The position numbers and the translations under genes were made by a program. DNA of 64,000 nt from Aliiroseovarius salicola (lineage in GTDB: Bacteria > Pseudomonadota > Alphaproteobacteria > Rhodobacterales > Rhodobacteraceae): assembly GCF_027891095.1 (NCBI RefSeq), contig NZ_JAQIIO010000004.1:62001-126000 (forward strand), in the 5' to 3' direction. The notes below the pieces were generated by a model that was not told the origin of the DNA, did no database searches, and worked only from the letters and a program-made list of their open reading frames with translations. Each line of letters starts with the position of its first letter. The stretch's first letter is position 1. Positions 1-9,040 of the stretch are shown in pieces.

Positions 1-283
1 GCATCACATCTTCGCCCTGCACGATGATCTCGCCCGCAGTGGGTTCGATCAACCGGTTCAGGTGGCGGATCAGCGTGGATTTACCCGAGCCTGACAGGCC
101 CATGACAACCGTGATTTCGCCCGCCTGCATATCGACGTTGATGTTGTTGAGACCCAACACGTGCCCGTGCTGTGCCAACAACTCTTCCTTGCCCATGCCT
201 CCTTTGACATGCTGCAACACGTCCTTGTCGCGGGCGCCAAAGATTTTATAGAGCCCGGACAGGCTGACCATTGGTTGTGTCAT
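1..283 (-). CDS. Quaternary-amine ABC importer, ATP-binding subunit (5' part only)
   Basis: This is the N-terminal 94 residues of an ATPase that continues past the left edge of the window. It begins MTQPMVSLSGL and contains the P-loop GLSGSGKST about residue 73. That sequence and the long stretch before Walker A are typical of the ProV/OpuAA/TmoV branch, which energises uptake of glycine betaine, proline betaine, choline or TMAO. The start at 283 is supported by an AAGGAG-type ribosome site about 7 bases upstream. It lies 12 bases downstream of the permease stop, so the two are co-transcribed, with the binding protein further upstream. The signature motif, Walker B and any C-terminal CBS domain are outside the window. 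The substrate cannot be fixed from this piece. Confidence 0.9.
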   Translation of the reverse strand, partial: MTQPMVSLSGLYKIFGARDKDVLQHVKGGMGKEELLAQHGHVLGLNNINVDMQAGEITVVMGLSGSGKSTLIRHLNRLIEPTAGEIIVQGEDVM

Positions 284-295
284 CGAACGGGCTCC

Positions 296-1324
296 TTAGT
301 GTTTGACTTGGGTCTTATCGACCCGTGTGAGAGCTGCCTTGGACACGCGGTCAAGGATCACGGCCAGCAAAACAATGCCGATGCCAGCGACGATGCCCAC
401 ACCCAGTTCAAGGTTTCGGATACCGCGCAACACGTTCACGCCAAGGCCAGGGGCCGAAACAAGAGAGGCGATCACGACCATGGCAAGGCTCATCATGATG
501 GTCTGGTTGATCCCGGCCATGATGTTCGGCAGCGCCAGCGGCAATTGTACTCGCATCAGTTTCTGGCGGTCCTTCATGCCAAAGGCATTGGCCGCCTCGA
601 TCACGTCCTGATCTACAAGGCGGATGCCAAGGTCGGTCAAACGGATCACCGGCACAATCGCGTAAAGGATGATCGCAATCCCGTACAGTTTGGATTCCGT
701 GACCGAGAATAAGAAAATCAGAGGGATCAGGTACACGAAGGTCGGCAGCGTCTGCAGCAGGTCCAGCAATGGAACGACGCTTTTTTGCAATCGGTCGGAT
801 TTTGACATTGCAATTCCAATGGGCACACCGAACAGCACCGAAATCGTCGTACATACAAAGATGATCGACAGGGTTTGCATCGCCACATCGTAGTGGTCTA
901 CGACAGCCAGCAGCATAATCGAGACGGCGACAAAGATCGTCACAGGGCGCGAACGCGAGGCGTACCAGGAAATCGCCACCAGAAGCGGGACCATGATGAA
1001 CCACGGCATCGCTTCAAACAGCCATAGTGCGCCATCCAACATCCAGCTCAGCGGCTGTGTGATCGGGTCCAGAACAGTTTTCAGAGCCGGTTTGGCTGCC
1101 AGAAACCCTTCTTCGATCCCGTTGGTTACATCGCGCGACTGCCAAACCCGGTTGCAGCTTTCATGCAGATTATCAAACGAGGGAATCGGAACTAACGGCC
1201 CAGAGGCCTCCTCTCCCCCTGCTCGCGCCGCAAGGTCCGCCAGCGAAAGAGGCGCTTCATCGCCGGAATCGCCGCACCAGTCGCTCAAACCTAAGGTGCT
1301 GAATAGCTTGTCATAGAAGGCCAT
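296..1324 (-). CDS. Quaternary-amine ABC importer, permease subunit
   Basis: A 342-residue inner-membrane permease of the ProW/OpuAB/TmoW type. About 100 polar N-terminal residues precede a core of hydrophobic helices starting near residue 100 (EAMPWFIMVPLLV). The cytoplasmic coupling loop (EAANAFGM, then LPLALPNIMAGI, around residues 245-270) is the EAA motif that docks on the ATPase. The family forms a homodimer that moves betaine-like osmolytes across the membrane. The gene sits between the binding-protein gene (1391-2362) and the ATPase gene (1-283) in a leftward operon. A strong hairpin separates it from the binding-protein gene. TMAO, glycine betaine, proline betaine and choline are all possible substrates. 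Confidence 0.9.
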   Translation of the reverse strand: MAFYDKLFSTLGLSDWCGDSGDEAPLSLADLAARAGGEEASGPLVPIPSFDNLHESCNRVWQSRDVTNGIEEGFLAAKPALKTVLDPITQPLSWMLDGALWLFEAMPWFIMVPLLVAISWYASRSRPVTIFVAVSIMLLAVVDHYDVAMQTLSIIFVCTTISVLFGVPIGIAMSKSDRLQKSVVPLLDLLQTLPTFVYLIPLIFLFSVTESKLYGIAIILYAIVPVIRLTDLGIRLVDQDVIEAANAFGMKDRQKLMRVQLPLALPNIMAGINQTIMMSLAMVVIASLVSAPGLGVNVLRGIRNLELGVGIVAGIGIVLLAVILDRVSKAALTRVDKTQVKH

Positions 1325-1355
1325 TTATCCCACTTTCCGTCTACTTCAGTGCGTT

Positions 1356-1379
1356 AGGGGCATCGCTGAGGATGCCCCT
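1356..1379 (-). other. Intercistronic hairpin after the binding-protein gene
   Basis: AGGGGCATC (1356-1364) pairs perfectly with GATGCCCCT (1371-1379) around a six-base loop. It lies between the binding-protein stop and the permease start. There is no T-run, so it is more likely an mRNA 3'-end stabiliser or partial attenuator that keeps binding protein in excess than a full terminator. Confidence 0.65.
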
Positions 1380-1390
1380 GTCCGTGCAAT

Positions 1391-2362
1391 TTACTGCAGC
1401 AGTGCAGAAAGATTGTCGCGCGCCGCATCGTTAAGCCATGCCCCCCAGACATCCTTGTTGGTCGTCAGGAAATGCACCGCGCCTTCATCGTAAGAGGCAT
1501 TGTTGTCTTCAACCCATGCCAGCGTTTCGCCCATCTGTGCGTTGGTGAAGGACAGATTTGTCATCAGGTCAGACACTGCTGCGTTTTCAGCCATGAATTC
1601 CTTGGAAAGGACTGTCACCACCTCGCTACGGGGGAAGGCGCTCATTGCTGGTGTCTCGCATTCCGCCGTGATGTTGCAGGCATGCTTTTCAGGGTCATGG
1701 GGGCCCATCTCGACCAGAGTCATCGGGTATTTGCCCAGTACTGATGTCGGCGCCCAATAAAAACCGAGCCATGGCTCCTTGTTGCCGTAAGCGGCGGCGA
1801 TTGAAGCTGCAAGGGTTTCGCCGGATCCATGCACAAAGTTATCAATGCCTGCATCAATCAACCCACCTGCCTTCAGCAGGTTGGTGCTGACATTCAGACA
1901 AGTCCATCCCTCGGGGCAGTTGTGAAAGCGATTTCCGACGAGTTCGGGGTTGGCTGCGATGCCTTCAATTGTTGCCAGTTCCGGATGCTCTTCCACAAGG
2001 TAGTTCGGAACAAAAAAGCCTTCGACACCGCCATCTGATAGAACTTCGGTCACAGGAATGATCGCACCTGAGTCAACCAGACCTTGGTAAGCCGGCGCGC
2101 CGTTTGTCCAGATTTCAGTCAGAATATCAGGCTCTCCGGTCTCGGATACGGATGCCAGCGCAGGGTTGCTCGAGAGCGGCATTGCGGTGACGTCGCACCC
2201 GTAACCTTGCTCCATCAGGAACTTCGCAACCGCTGTGACGATCTGTGCAGACCCCCAGTCGCCTTGCATGATAGATACTTCACCGCATTCGTTTGCCTGA
2301 GCCGCCGAGGCGGTGATTGCCGCAGCAAATACACACCCGAGTCCCGTTGAAATCTTGAACAT
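1391..2362 (-). CDS. Periplasmic quaternary-amine/TMAO-type substrate-binding protein
   Basis: A 323-residue OpuAC/ProX-like binding protein that captures a small quaternary amine or amine oxide in the periplasm. I chose the start at 2362 because AAGGAGG lies six bases upstream and the resulting N-terminus (MFKISTGLG...) is a clear Sec signal peptide, with cleavage likely after SAAQA. An in-frame start further upstream (2458) would bury the signal. The mature part is rich in tryptophan (QGDWGSA, TEIWTNG, GFYWAPTS), as expected for an aromatic cation-binding box. It also has cysteines (HNCPEGWTC, HACNITAEC) that could form disulfides. It is the first gene of the leftward operon with the permease and ATPase. 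In roseobacters the closest functional alternatives are TmoX (TMAO) and betaine-binding proteins. Confidence 0.88.
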   Translation of the reverse strand: MFKISTGLGCVFAAAITASAAQANECGEVSIMQGDWGSAQIVTAVAKFLMEQGYGCDVTAMPLSSNPALASVSETGEPDILTEIWTNGAPAYQGLVDSGAIIPVTEVLSDGGVEGFFVPNYLVEEHPELATIEGIAANPELVGNRFHNCPEGWTCLNVSTNLLKAGGLIDAGIDNFVHGSGETLAASIAAAYGNKEPWLGFYWAPTSVLGKYPMTLVEMGPHDPEKHACNITAECETPAMSAFPRSEVVTVLSKEFMAENAAVSDLMTNLSFTNAQMGETLAWVEDNNASYDEGAVHFLTTNKDVWGAWLNDAARDNLSALLQ

Positions 2363-2821
2363 TTCTTTCCTCCTTGTCATCGGCGAAACAGGGGCAGAGA
2401 AACGCTCCAAACCAAAATTCGCCTTATTTGTAGAGATGATTTGTACCGATAGGCCCAAGAGTAAAAAACTGAAAAGAATTTTGAATCATGTACAATTGCT
2501 TACAGGTAAAATGTCACAGCTAAGCTCGTGCACAGTGACCTTCGCTCCGACGAATACGTCTTAGATGCAAATCCTTGAGTGGCATATGCAGGTGAGTTTT
2601 CGGATCTTTTTTTAAGAGACAGAACGAGGTGTCATCACACCCAAGGGTGTCCATTCTGGACTTGTCACTTTCATTCGAGCGAACTGCAGCATTGAGTCAA
2701 TGTGGGCACCCTACGGTCATTCGCGTCTGTTGCGACGAATGTCCGATATGGACCGATAGCTTTTTAGAAACCATGCCAACGAATAATTGCAAGCCCGGAA
2801 TAACTGTTTTGCGATGGGCCT
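2363..2821. other. Intergenic region upstream of the ABC importer
   Basis: About 460 bases between the importer's first gene and the 3' end of the 787-residue transposase-like gene. It must contain the importer promoter. Short reading frames here have no ribosome site, no family resemblance and run into the neighbouring gene antisense, so I do not call any of them. I see no tRNA, terminator with a T-run or long repeat. Confidence 0.6.
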
Positions 2822-5185
2822 TTACGACAGCCGCGTCCAAAGAGGCGTGCCGTATAGAAGCCATGGCTTGTAAAGAACCCGAGAAAGGTTCGGAAGCGAA
2901 GGCTGCTCATCTTCCGACGACACTTTTTGAACTCCCAAGCGAATGGCTGGCGTGTTCTCAATAGGTGCCCGTTTTCGGTGTTTCTCTACGGGAATCCGTA
3001 TATTTTCACCGGGAACTGCGATAGAGCTCATGGTCATTTCTACTTCTTCGGTTTCGTCATGCTTGTTCCGAGATGTTACATATTGGCGAAACTCGAAAAA
3101 ATTATAGTGAACCCTGAAGATGTTCAGGATCGCGATCAGAACCCTGGGATTGTAGCTGGCACCGTTCTCAAACGAGGGACCTTTTCGAGCCCCGCCGCTG
3201 CTTGCGCGATCAGTCATACTGATGCGTTCGCGAACAGCCTCCATAAAGCTCGAAGCCAGCTGCAATGTCGCCCGGACAACGCGCCTTGTAATGGCCTTGC
3301 AAAGATCAGGATCCTTGATCTGAGAGTCTATGCCCAAAGCTTTGAATTGTTCCCTGTATCGGCGCGACAGGACTGGGAATCCGACAACCTTGTCTGTCTC
3401 GCCGCCAAACTGGACAGGACTTCGAATCCAGAGATCAGGGAAGGCACGTGTCGCAAAATTTGATATAGGAAACGGCCGAGCATCCCCGGATCGTCCAGGT
3501 TTGTAGGCAGGCTTCAGCCTGGCTTCAGTCCATGCATGCAGCGCTTCATATGGCGCAAGGTTCGGATTGGCATTCCGAAACCTTCTGAGCGATGCGTCGT
3601 ATCGGTTGAACTTCGAGGTGATCTGACCCTTGGTTGCCTTCTTGTTGAAGCTCACGACAAGCCATTCAAACAAATCCTCCTTAATGTCTTCCCGGAAGAT
3701 GTGCGGAACTACCCGCGCCATTGCCGCTTCTTGTTCACTGACGAGCGTTATCTTTCCGGAGGGCAACATTTCTCTCAGGCATTCGAGATGCGCCGCTTTT
3801 GTGTAGGTATCGCGCGTCATAATGCCCGAAAATGAGTTGCGCGTATCACGCTCTGACGCGGGGAAATTGAAATAGAACCTGCGAAGGAAGCTGAGCGAGA
3901 GCCGCCTTTCCTCAGCTCTGTCGAGCTCGAATTGAAGGCTCGCGTCGGGTGTCCTCTTCGCTCGCTTGAGCTTTTCATGAACCTTCTCACCGAAGAGGCG
4001 GAATTCTGACTCGGCAGCTGCGAAGAGTGCTCCTTCTTCATATCGCCCAGAGGGTCGTTGGAATTCCAAAAGGGGCGCGGTGAACGTTGTTCCATCTGCC
4101 TTGGTATAAGTCTTTCTGATCTTCACTGGCCCTTTGCGACCACCGTAGTGGTCGAGCAGATAATTGGCGGGATCACTGGTAGGATCGAAATCGACATCTA
4201 TTCGGTAAATGTAGCCAGAATCGATGTCTGCACTGATCGAACAATTCAACTGTGTCAGGCGGCGGTCAGTGCGCGTCTCCCAGTGCACCGAAAGAACAAT
4301 ATCGTCATGGGCAATTTTGTGATGGCGAAATTTCCCGAGGCGTTCGTAGTCCTTACGCCACTTGTCCAACTGGGCCTTTTCATAAGCAAGGAGGACTTCC
4401 TCAAGCCAAAATATGCGATCGTAGAACCGCGACATGCCAACCTGTCGTCTGCCATCAGGGCTTCTGAAAATTCGGCGCATATCACTCATTCCTGACTCAT
4501 TGACCAGGTGGTTCAGGATTTGGATGTTTTCAGTTCTTTCCTTCTGCCGGCGATGCGGTGCTGACACCGTAAACCGGGAGCCTCTTTGGCCTTTGCATGC
4601 TTTGCAAACGACACGCATTCCGAGGGGCTTTCCACCCTTCCGGCTACCTTTTCTGGGCGTGGTCTTGCCGTTGGCACCATCGAGGGCAAACGCAGTCGGA
4701 TCTTCAAGATACCGCTTTACGCAGCTACCGCATCTTGGTCCATCCAGAACGCCGTTCATCGACCTTAGGCGATTTGTTTCCGCCACGAAGTGAGCATTGG
4801 AAAGAACCTTCTGACCCAAGCCACATTTTCGATTCCCAGCCTTGTGCTGGCATACAATGGTTCTTGTATCCATCCATGCTCTTGGCTCGTTCCCGTATTC
4901 GAGGATGGAAGAAACCCGCGCATCTTCTTTCTTGCCCGAGGAAGACAGCTTGTATTGCCCGACACCTGCGGAAATCGCTGCGCTCGAAGCAGCCGCCAGT
5001 TTGAATTTCGAAGACCCCCCACGAGGATCAGGAATGTCAGGATTGAATGCGAAGCCAAAATTTCCACAATCCGGATTTCCGCATGTGTTCAAATTTACTC
5101 GGCCGACAACCTCTGGGTAAATCTGGTCGAGCGATAGGTTTTCAATGCTCTCGAACAAAGCCCCCCCCACCTTCAGTTTTGCCAT
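2822..5185 (-). CDS. Large zinc-ribbon, transposase-like protein
   Basis: A 787-residue protein that I do not recognise by name. The N-terminal third has several Cys pairs: CGNPDC (residues 35-40), VCQHKAGNRKC (about 113), RCGSC (about 152) and CKACKGQRG (about 195). The last is followed by a helix-turn-helix-like stretch. This resembles the InsA-type zinc ribbon plus HTH of IS1-like transposases. A strand with spaced acidic residues (ADIDSGYIYRIDVDFDP, about 315) could be the first catalytic Asp of a DDE/RNase H fold. The C-terminus (NPRVLIAILNIFRVHYNFF, then TPAIRLG) resembles the tail of rve-type transposases. It is far longer than normal IS1 transposases. No clear terminal inverted repeats or target duplication were seen by eye. 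Function as a transposase is inference. Confidence 0.55.
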   Translation of the reverse strand: MAKLKVGGALFESIENLSLDQIYPEVVGRVNLNTCGNPDCGNFGFAFNPDIPDPRGGSSKFKLAAASSAAISAGVGQYKLSSSGKKEDARVSSILEYGNEPRAWMDTRTIVCQHKAGNRKCGLGQKVLSNAHFVAETNRLRSMNGVLDGPRCGSCVKRYLEDPTAFALDGANGKTTPRKGSRKGGKPLGMRVVCKACKGQRGSRFTVSAPHRRQKERTENIQILNHLVNESGMSDMRRIFRSPDGRRQVGMSRFYDRIFWLEEVLLAYEKAQLDKWRKDYERLGKFRHHKIAHDDIVLSVHWETRTDRRLTQLNCSISADIDSGYIYRIDVDFDPTSDPANYLLDHYGGRKGPVKIRKTYTKADGTTFTAPLLEFQRPSGRYEEGALFAAAESEFRLFGEKVHEKLKRAKRTPDASLQFELDRAEERRLSLSFLRRFYFNFPASERDTRNSFSGIMTRDTYTKAAHLECLREMLPSGKITLVSEQEAAMARVVPHIFREDIKEDLFEWLVVSFNKKATKGQITSKFNRYDASLRRFRNANPNLAPYEALHAWTEARLKPAYKPGRSGDARPFPISNFATRAFPDLWIRSPVQFGGETDKVVGFPVLSRRYREQFKALGIDSQIKDPDLCKAITRRVVRATLQLASSFMEAVRERISMTDRASSGGARKGPSFENGASYNPRVLIAILNIFRVHYNFFEFRQYVTSRNKHDETEEVEMTMSSIAVPGENIRIPVEKHRKRAPIENTPAIRLGVQKVSSEDEQPSLPNLSRVLYKPWLLYGTPLWTRLS

Positions 5186-5232
5186 GGCGTTTCCCGCTGA
5201 TTGTTATATTGGCCAAAACTCGCAAAAACGAA

Positions 5233-5256
5233 GCCCGGGACTGCGAGGTCCCGGGC
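5233..5256. repeat. Perfect 9-bp hairpin upstream of the transposase-like gene
   Basis: GCCCGGGAC (5233-5241) pairs with GTCCCGGGC (5248-5256) around a six-base loop. It sits 48 bases before the start of the transposase-like gene. It could be a terminator-like structure, a regulator site or part of an element end. Confidence 0.55.
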
Positions 5257-5307
5257 ATCAGGCCGATCTGTCGTCGACTTTGAATTCGAAATTCGAATAG
5301 AAATCAA

Positions 5308-5336
5308 TGTCCTGCCGGAAATATTTCGGCAGGACA
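5308..5336. repeat. 29-base near-perfect palindrome
   Basis: TGTCCTGCC (5308-5316) pairs with GGCAGGACA (5328-5336). Inside it GAAAT pairs with ATTTC, leaving one unpaired G, so almost the whole 29 bases fold on themselves. The AT-rich near-palindrome ATTCGAAATTCGAAT (5284-5298) lies just beside it. The remaining stretch to clpP (5337-5584) has a T8 run at about 5389-5396 but no gene that I can support. Confidence 0.6.
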
Positions 5337-5584
5337 TGATGGGAAGCCTCCTATCGGACGGAATGCGTCAGTCCCAACCGGGGCGCCGTTTTTTTTGTTG
5401 TAGGGATGATGAAATCCAAGAGAGCGTAGCGTTGCGGAAGTGAATTGTTAACTCTTTTAGGTCAAGCCTCATCCTATGGCCCAACTCTTACCAGACCCCC
5501 CTTGCAGCCCCCGGTGACCGACACTAGTCTTCTGTAAGGCTGGTCCAGAACGGATCATTACGCGTGAACATGAAAGCAGGCAGA

Positions 5585-6211
5585 ATGCACGACCCTATCG
5601 ATCTCTATAATAATACCCTCGTCCCCATGGTAGTTGAGCAAACTTCGCGCGGCGAGCGGGCCTATGATATTTTCTCGCGCCTTCTGAAAGAACGCATCGT
5701 GTTCGTGAATGGCCCGGTTCATGACGGGATGTCGACGCTGATCGTGGCGCAGCTTCTGCACCTCGAAGCGGAAAACCCGAAAAAAGAAATCTCGATGTAC
5801 ATCAACTCGCCGGGTGGCGTGGTGACATCCGGCCTGTCGATCTATGACACGATGCAATACATCAAGCCGAAAGTGTCGACCCTCGTGATCGGACAAGCGG
5901 CGTCGATGGGGTCGGTTCTGTCAGTGGCCGGTGAAAAGGGTATGCGGTTCTCGCTGCCACACTCGCGCATCATGGTGCACCAGCCCTCTGGTGGCTATCA
6001 GGGTCAGGCAACCGATATCATGATCCATGCGGCTGAGACCCAAAAGGTCAAAGATACGCTGCACCAGATCTATGTGAAGCACACTGGCAATACGCTCAAA
6101 TCGGTTGAAAAGGCGTTGGAGCGTGACAATTTCATGTCTCCGCAAGAGGCCAAGGACTGGGGCCATATCGACGAGATCGTCGAAAACCGCGCCAAGACGG
6201 ATGAAGAGTAA
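5585..6211 (+). CDS. clpP: ATP-dependent Clp protease proteolytic subunit
   Basis: ClpP forms the double-heptamer serine-protease chamber that degrades proteins unfolded by ClpX or ClpA. With the start at 5585 ([10 protein letters not shown]) it has 208 residues, the family's normal length. In-frame ATGs at 5564 and 5570 would add only a few residues and cannot be excluded. The catalytic triad is present: Ser107 in GQAASMGS, His132 in MVHQPSGG and Asp181 in [13 protein letters not shown] (residues 72-78) is the substrate-strand motif. It is followed by clpX after 161 bases containing a long hairpin, the usual clpP-clpX pairing. Nothing suggests an inactive paralogue. Confidence 0.97.
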   Translation: MHDPIDLYNNTLVPMVVEQTSRGERAYDIFSRLLKERIVFVNGPVHDGMSTLIVAQLLHLEAENPKKEISMYINSPGGVVTSGLSIYDTMQYIKPKVSTLVIGQAASMGSVLSVAGEKGMRFSLPHSRIMVHQPSGGYQGQATDIMIHAAETQKVKDTLHQIYVKHTGNTLKSVEKALERDNFMSPQEAKDWGHIDEIVENRAKTDEE

Positions 6212-6284
6212 GTAAGTTCAGTGGGGCTTTTCAGTTCCCCAGAGTAAGAAGGCGGGCCAGCTGAAAATCGCATTGTGCCCAACC

Positions 6285-6316
6285 GGCCCCTGTCCTAAGT
6301 TAGGAATGCAGGGGCC
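6285..6316 (+). other. Intercistronic hairpin between clpP and clpX
   Basis: GGCCCCTG (6285-6292) pairs with CAGGGGCC (6309-6316). The interior TCCTAA/TTAGGA also pairs, leaving an ATG bulge, so the stem is about 14 bp. No T-run follows. It may stabilise clpP mRNA or attenuate read-through into clpX. Confidence 0.6.
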
Positions 6317-6372
6317 ATTTCCGGCCCTCAAGGGCATTTTAGGTTTCGGGCAGACGCCCTAGGGAAAACAAT

Positions 6373-7641
6373 ATGGCGAACAACTCCTCCGGTGACAGCA
6401 AAAACACCCTCTACTGCTCGTTCTGCGGAAAGAGCCAGCATGAGGTTCGCAAGCTGATCGCAGGCCCCACAGTGTTCATCTGCGATGAATGTGTTGAGCT
6501 GTGCATGGACATTATCCGCGAGGAAACCAAATCGGCGGGCCTCAAGGCCGCAGATGGTGTGCCGACCCCGCAGGAAATCTGTGGTGTGCTGGATGATTAC
6601 GTAATTGGTCAGGGCCATGCCAAACGGGTGCTTTCAGTTGCGGTTCATAACCACTACAAGCGTCTGAATCACGCGGCAAAATCTGGTGAAGACATTGAAC
6701 TCGCCAAATCGAACATCTTGCTGATTGGCCCAACCGGTTGCGGTAAAACGCTTTTGGCACAGACACTTGCCCGTATTCTGGATGTGCCGTTTACCATGGC
6801 CGATGCGACCACTTTGACCGAAGCTGGTTACGTTGGTGAAGATGTCGAGAACATCATCCTGAAACTGCTTCAAGCCTCAGAATACAATGTCGAACGCGCG
6901 CAGCGCGGCATCGTCTATATCGATGAGGTCGATAAGATTACCCGCAAGTCTGACAACCCTTCAATCACCCGCGACGTATCGGGTGAAGGGGTGCAGCAGG
7001 CGCTTTTGAAGATCATGGAGGGCACCGTCGCATCCGTGCCTCCACAAGGTGGCCGCAAGCATCCGCAGCAGGAATTCCTGCAAGTGGATACCACCAATAT
7101 CCTCTTCATTTGCGGCGGCGCATTTGCTGGGTTGGACCGGGTCATTGCCCAACGCGGCAAGGGGTCAGCTATCGGATTCGGTGCCGAGGTGAGAGATGAC
7201 GACGATCGCGGTGTGGGTGAACTCTTTAAAGAGCTCGAACCCGAAGATCTGCTGAAATTCGGCCTGATTCCCGAATTTGTGGGACGTCTGCCGGTGATCG
7301 CGACCTTGGAAGATCTGGATGCCGACGCATTGGTCACGATCTTGACCGCTCCTAAGAACGCTCTAGTGAAGCAATACCAACGCCTGCTCGAGCTGGAAAA
7401 CGCTCAACTGACCTTTACCGAAGACGCGCTGAAAGCTATCGCGAAACGCGCCATTCAACGGAAGACCGGTGCGCGCGGATTGCGGTCGATCATGGAAGAC
7501 ATTCTGCTTGATACGATGTTCGACCTGCCTGCGTTGGATAACGTGGACGAAGTTGTGGTCAACGAAGAGGCCGTAAACTCGGACGCCAAGCCGCTGATCA
7601 TCTACGCTGAAGGTGAAAAAGAAGGGGCGTCTGCTGGCTGA
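6373..7641 (+). CDS. clpX: ATP-dependent Clp protease ATP-binding subunit ClpX
   Basis: ClpX is the hexameric AAA+ unfoldase that recognises tagged substrates and threads them into ClpP. The 422-residue protein has the N-terminal C4 zinc-binding domain (CSFCGKSQ, then [10 protein letters not shown]), Walker A GPTGCGKT (about residue 119), Walker [10 protein letters not shown] (about 180) and the AAA+ sensor region EFVGRLPV (about 300). The IGF loop that docks on ClpP is visible as SAIGFGAE (about 267). The start at 6373 gives the expected [16 protein letters not shown]-terminus. A rho-independent terminator follows the stop at 7670-7695. Confidence 0.98.
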   Translation: MANNSSGDSKNTLYCSFCGKSQHEVRKLIAGPTVFICDECVELCMDIIREETKSAGLKAADGVPTPQEICGVLDDYVIGQGHAKRVLSVAVHNHYKRLNHAAKSGEDIELAKSNILLIGPTGCGKTLLAQTLARILDVPFTMADATTLTEAGYVGEDVENIILKLLQASEYNVERAQRGIVYIDEVDKITRKSDNPSITRDVSGEGVQQALLKIMEGTVASVPPQGGRKHPQQEFLQVDTTNILFICGGAFAGLDRVIAQRGKGSAIGFGAEVRDDDDRGVGELFKELEPEDLLKFGLIPEFVGRLPVIATLEDLDADALVTILTAPKNALVKQYQRLLELENAQLTFTEDALKAIAKRAIQRKTGARGLRSIMEDILLDTMFDLPALDNVDEVVVNEEAVNSDAKPLIIYAEGEKEGASAG

Positions 7642-7669
7642 TCTGACCAGCTCACACCTTGATTCGATC

Positions 7670-7695
7670 AAAGCCACCCATGCGGTGGCTTTTTT
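7670..7695 (+). terminator. Rho-independent terminator after clpX
   Basis: AAAGCCACC (7670-7678) pairs with GGTGGCTTT (7684-7692) around the loop CATGC, followed by T's to 7695. It lies 29 bases after the clpX stop. Confidence 0.88.
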
Positions 7696-7806
7696 CATGG
7701 CAACATATCGTGGGGAAATTTGCTCGCAGTCCGTCAAATCGGCCTAAAGCACTGGACCTTCTTGTTCAGTTGCGCCATATGAGATTGAGACAAAGCGGAG
7801 AATGTT

Positions 7807-8178
7807 ATGCGGCTACTGTCCCTTCTGACCTGGTATCATGGCGAAACCATTGGCACTTGGCTTTTCACCCGGCGCAAAGGCGTCAAAGTGGGAGAAGACG
7901 AGCAGGGTAACATTTTTTACCGCAACAAGGACGACAGCCGCCGTTGGGTGATTTTTAACGGTGAGCCCGAAGCTAGCCGTGTAAGCCCAGAGTGGCATGG
8001 CTGGTTGCATCGCACATTTGATAATTGTCCGACCGAAACCCCGCTTGAGCATAAATCTTGGGAAAAGCCACACCAGGACAACCTGACCGGCACTGCGTTG
8101 GCCTATGCGCCAACCGGTTCGCTACGTCAGGCTCAACCTGCCGAGCGTCGTGATTATGAGGCCTGGCAGCCGGAGTAA
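7807..8178 (+). CDS. NDUFA12-family complex I accessory subunit
   Basis: A 123-residue homologue of the mitochondrial complex I subunit NDUFA12 (B17.2), one of the supernumerary subunits found in alphaproteobacterial NADH:ubiquinone oxidoreductase. The family core is visible as [22 protein letters not shown] and [13 protein letters not shown] (residues 36-75). It is expected to sit on the peripheral arm at the cytoplasmic face of the inner membrane and help assembly or stability; it is not catalytic. A GGAG ribosome site precedes the ATG. The gene is followed by mlaD and a DUF2155 gene, a common order in Rhodobacterales. The nuo operon itself is not in the window. Confidence 0.9.
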   Translation: MRLLSLLTWYHGETIGTWLFTRRKGVKVGEDEQGNIFYRNKDDSRRWVIFNGEPEASRVSPEWHGWLHRTFDNCPTETPLEHKSWEKPHQDNLTGTALAYAPTGSLRQAQPAERRDYEAWQPE

Positions 8179-8228
8179 TCCGCAGGTCACGATCCTGTCA
8201 AAGTGGCACAGCCGAAAACGGAGGCGTC

Positions 8229-8684
8229 ATGAGCCAATCTCACACCACTGAAGTGATTACGGGCGGCGTCGTTCTGGCAGCCGCCGCTGCATTTTTGATC
8301 TATGCGGGACAAATTGTAGGGATCTCCGGGTCCGCTGGCCTGGACAGTTATTCGGCATCCTTTCGCACCGCTGATGGAATTTCCGTCGGAACCGAAGTGC
8401 GCCTGGCTGGGGTCAAAGTTGGGCAGGTGACTGGCATCACACTGAACCCTGAAACCTTCCGCGCGGATGCAGCCTTTTCGGTGAAATCTGATGTGGCCTT
8501 GCCGGATGATACCGCGATTATCATTTCCTCCGAAGGGCTTTTGGGTGGATCTTATGTAGAGCTTCTGCCCGGCGGGTCGCCGTTCAATCTGGAACCCGGT
8601 GCTGAGATCGAAGATACTCAGGGATCGGTGAGCCTCGTACAGCTTCTTATGAAATTCGTTTCTGATGGTGGAGACGACAAGTGA
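8229..8684 (+). CDS. mlaD: MlaD-like phospholipid-transport protein (MCE domain)
   Basis: A 151-residue inner-membrane-anchored protein with one N-terminal transmembrane helix (residues about 10-30). It is followed by a single MCE/MlaD domain: ASFRTADGISVGTEVRLAGVKVG about 38-60, then SSEGLLGGSYVEL about 98-110. MlaD forms the hexameric ring of the MlaFEDB complex that moves phospholipids between inner and outer membranes to maintain outer-membrane asymmetry. GGAGG lies five bases before the ATG. The ATPase and permease partners are not in the window, so this is a stand-alone mlaD. It overlaps the next gene by four bases (GTGA), implying translational coupling. Confidence 0.88.
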   Translation: MSQSHTTEVITGGVVLAAAAAFLIYAGQIVGISGSAGLDSYSASFRTADGISVGTEVRLAGVKVGQVTGITLNPETFRADAAFSVKSDVALPDDTAIIISSEGLLGGSYVELLPGGSPFNLEPGAEIEDTQGSVSLVQLLMKFVSDGGDDK

Positions 8685-9040
8685 TCCTGCGCGCGGCCAC
8701 ACTGGCGTTTGCATTGCTTGTGCCAAGTTTCGGGCTGTCGCAAACGGCCAAAGCCCCAGGGGCGTTGCTGCGCGGGTTGGACAAGGTTTCAGGCGCGCAT
8801 GAAGATTTGAATTTGCGGGCTGGCGAAACTGCTTTGTTGGGTAAGTTGCAGATCACCTTGGGTGAATGCCGCTATCCGACAGACAACCCATCTGGGGATG
8901 CATTTGCTTGGCTGGTGATCCGGGACGGAAACTCTGAAGTCACCAGCTTTGAAGGGTGGATGGTTGCCTCAAGCCCGGCGCTGAATGGGTTTGATCATCA
9001 GCGCTATGACGTCTGGGTTCTTCGCTGCATCACCGAATAG
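8681..9040 (+). CDS. DUF2155 family exported protein
   Basis: A 119-residue protein with a likely Sec signal peptide (residues 1-22, ending near LSQTAKA), so probably periplasmic. The rest matches the alphaproteobacterial DUF2155 family (LRGLDKVSG, LGECRYP, AWLVIRD, FEGWMVASSPALN, YDVWVLRC). The family has no assigned biochemical role that I can state. The start is GTG at 8681, overlapping the mlaD stop. Its last 37 bases overlap the convergent 3' end of aat, so the two mRNAs are complementary at their ends. Confidence 0.85.
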   Translation: MILRAATLAFALLVPSFGLSQTAKAPGALLRGLDKVSGAHEDLNLRAGETALLGKLQITLGECRYPTDNPSGDAFAWLVIRDGNSEVTSFEGWMVASSPALNGFDHQRYDVWVLRCITE

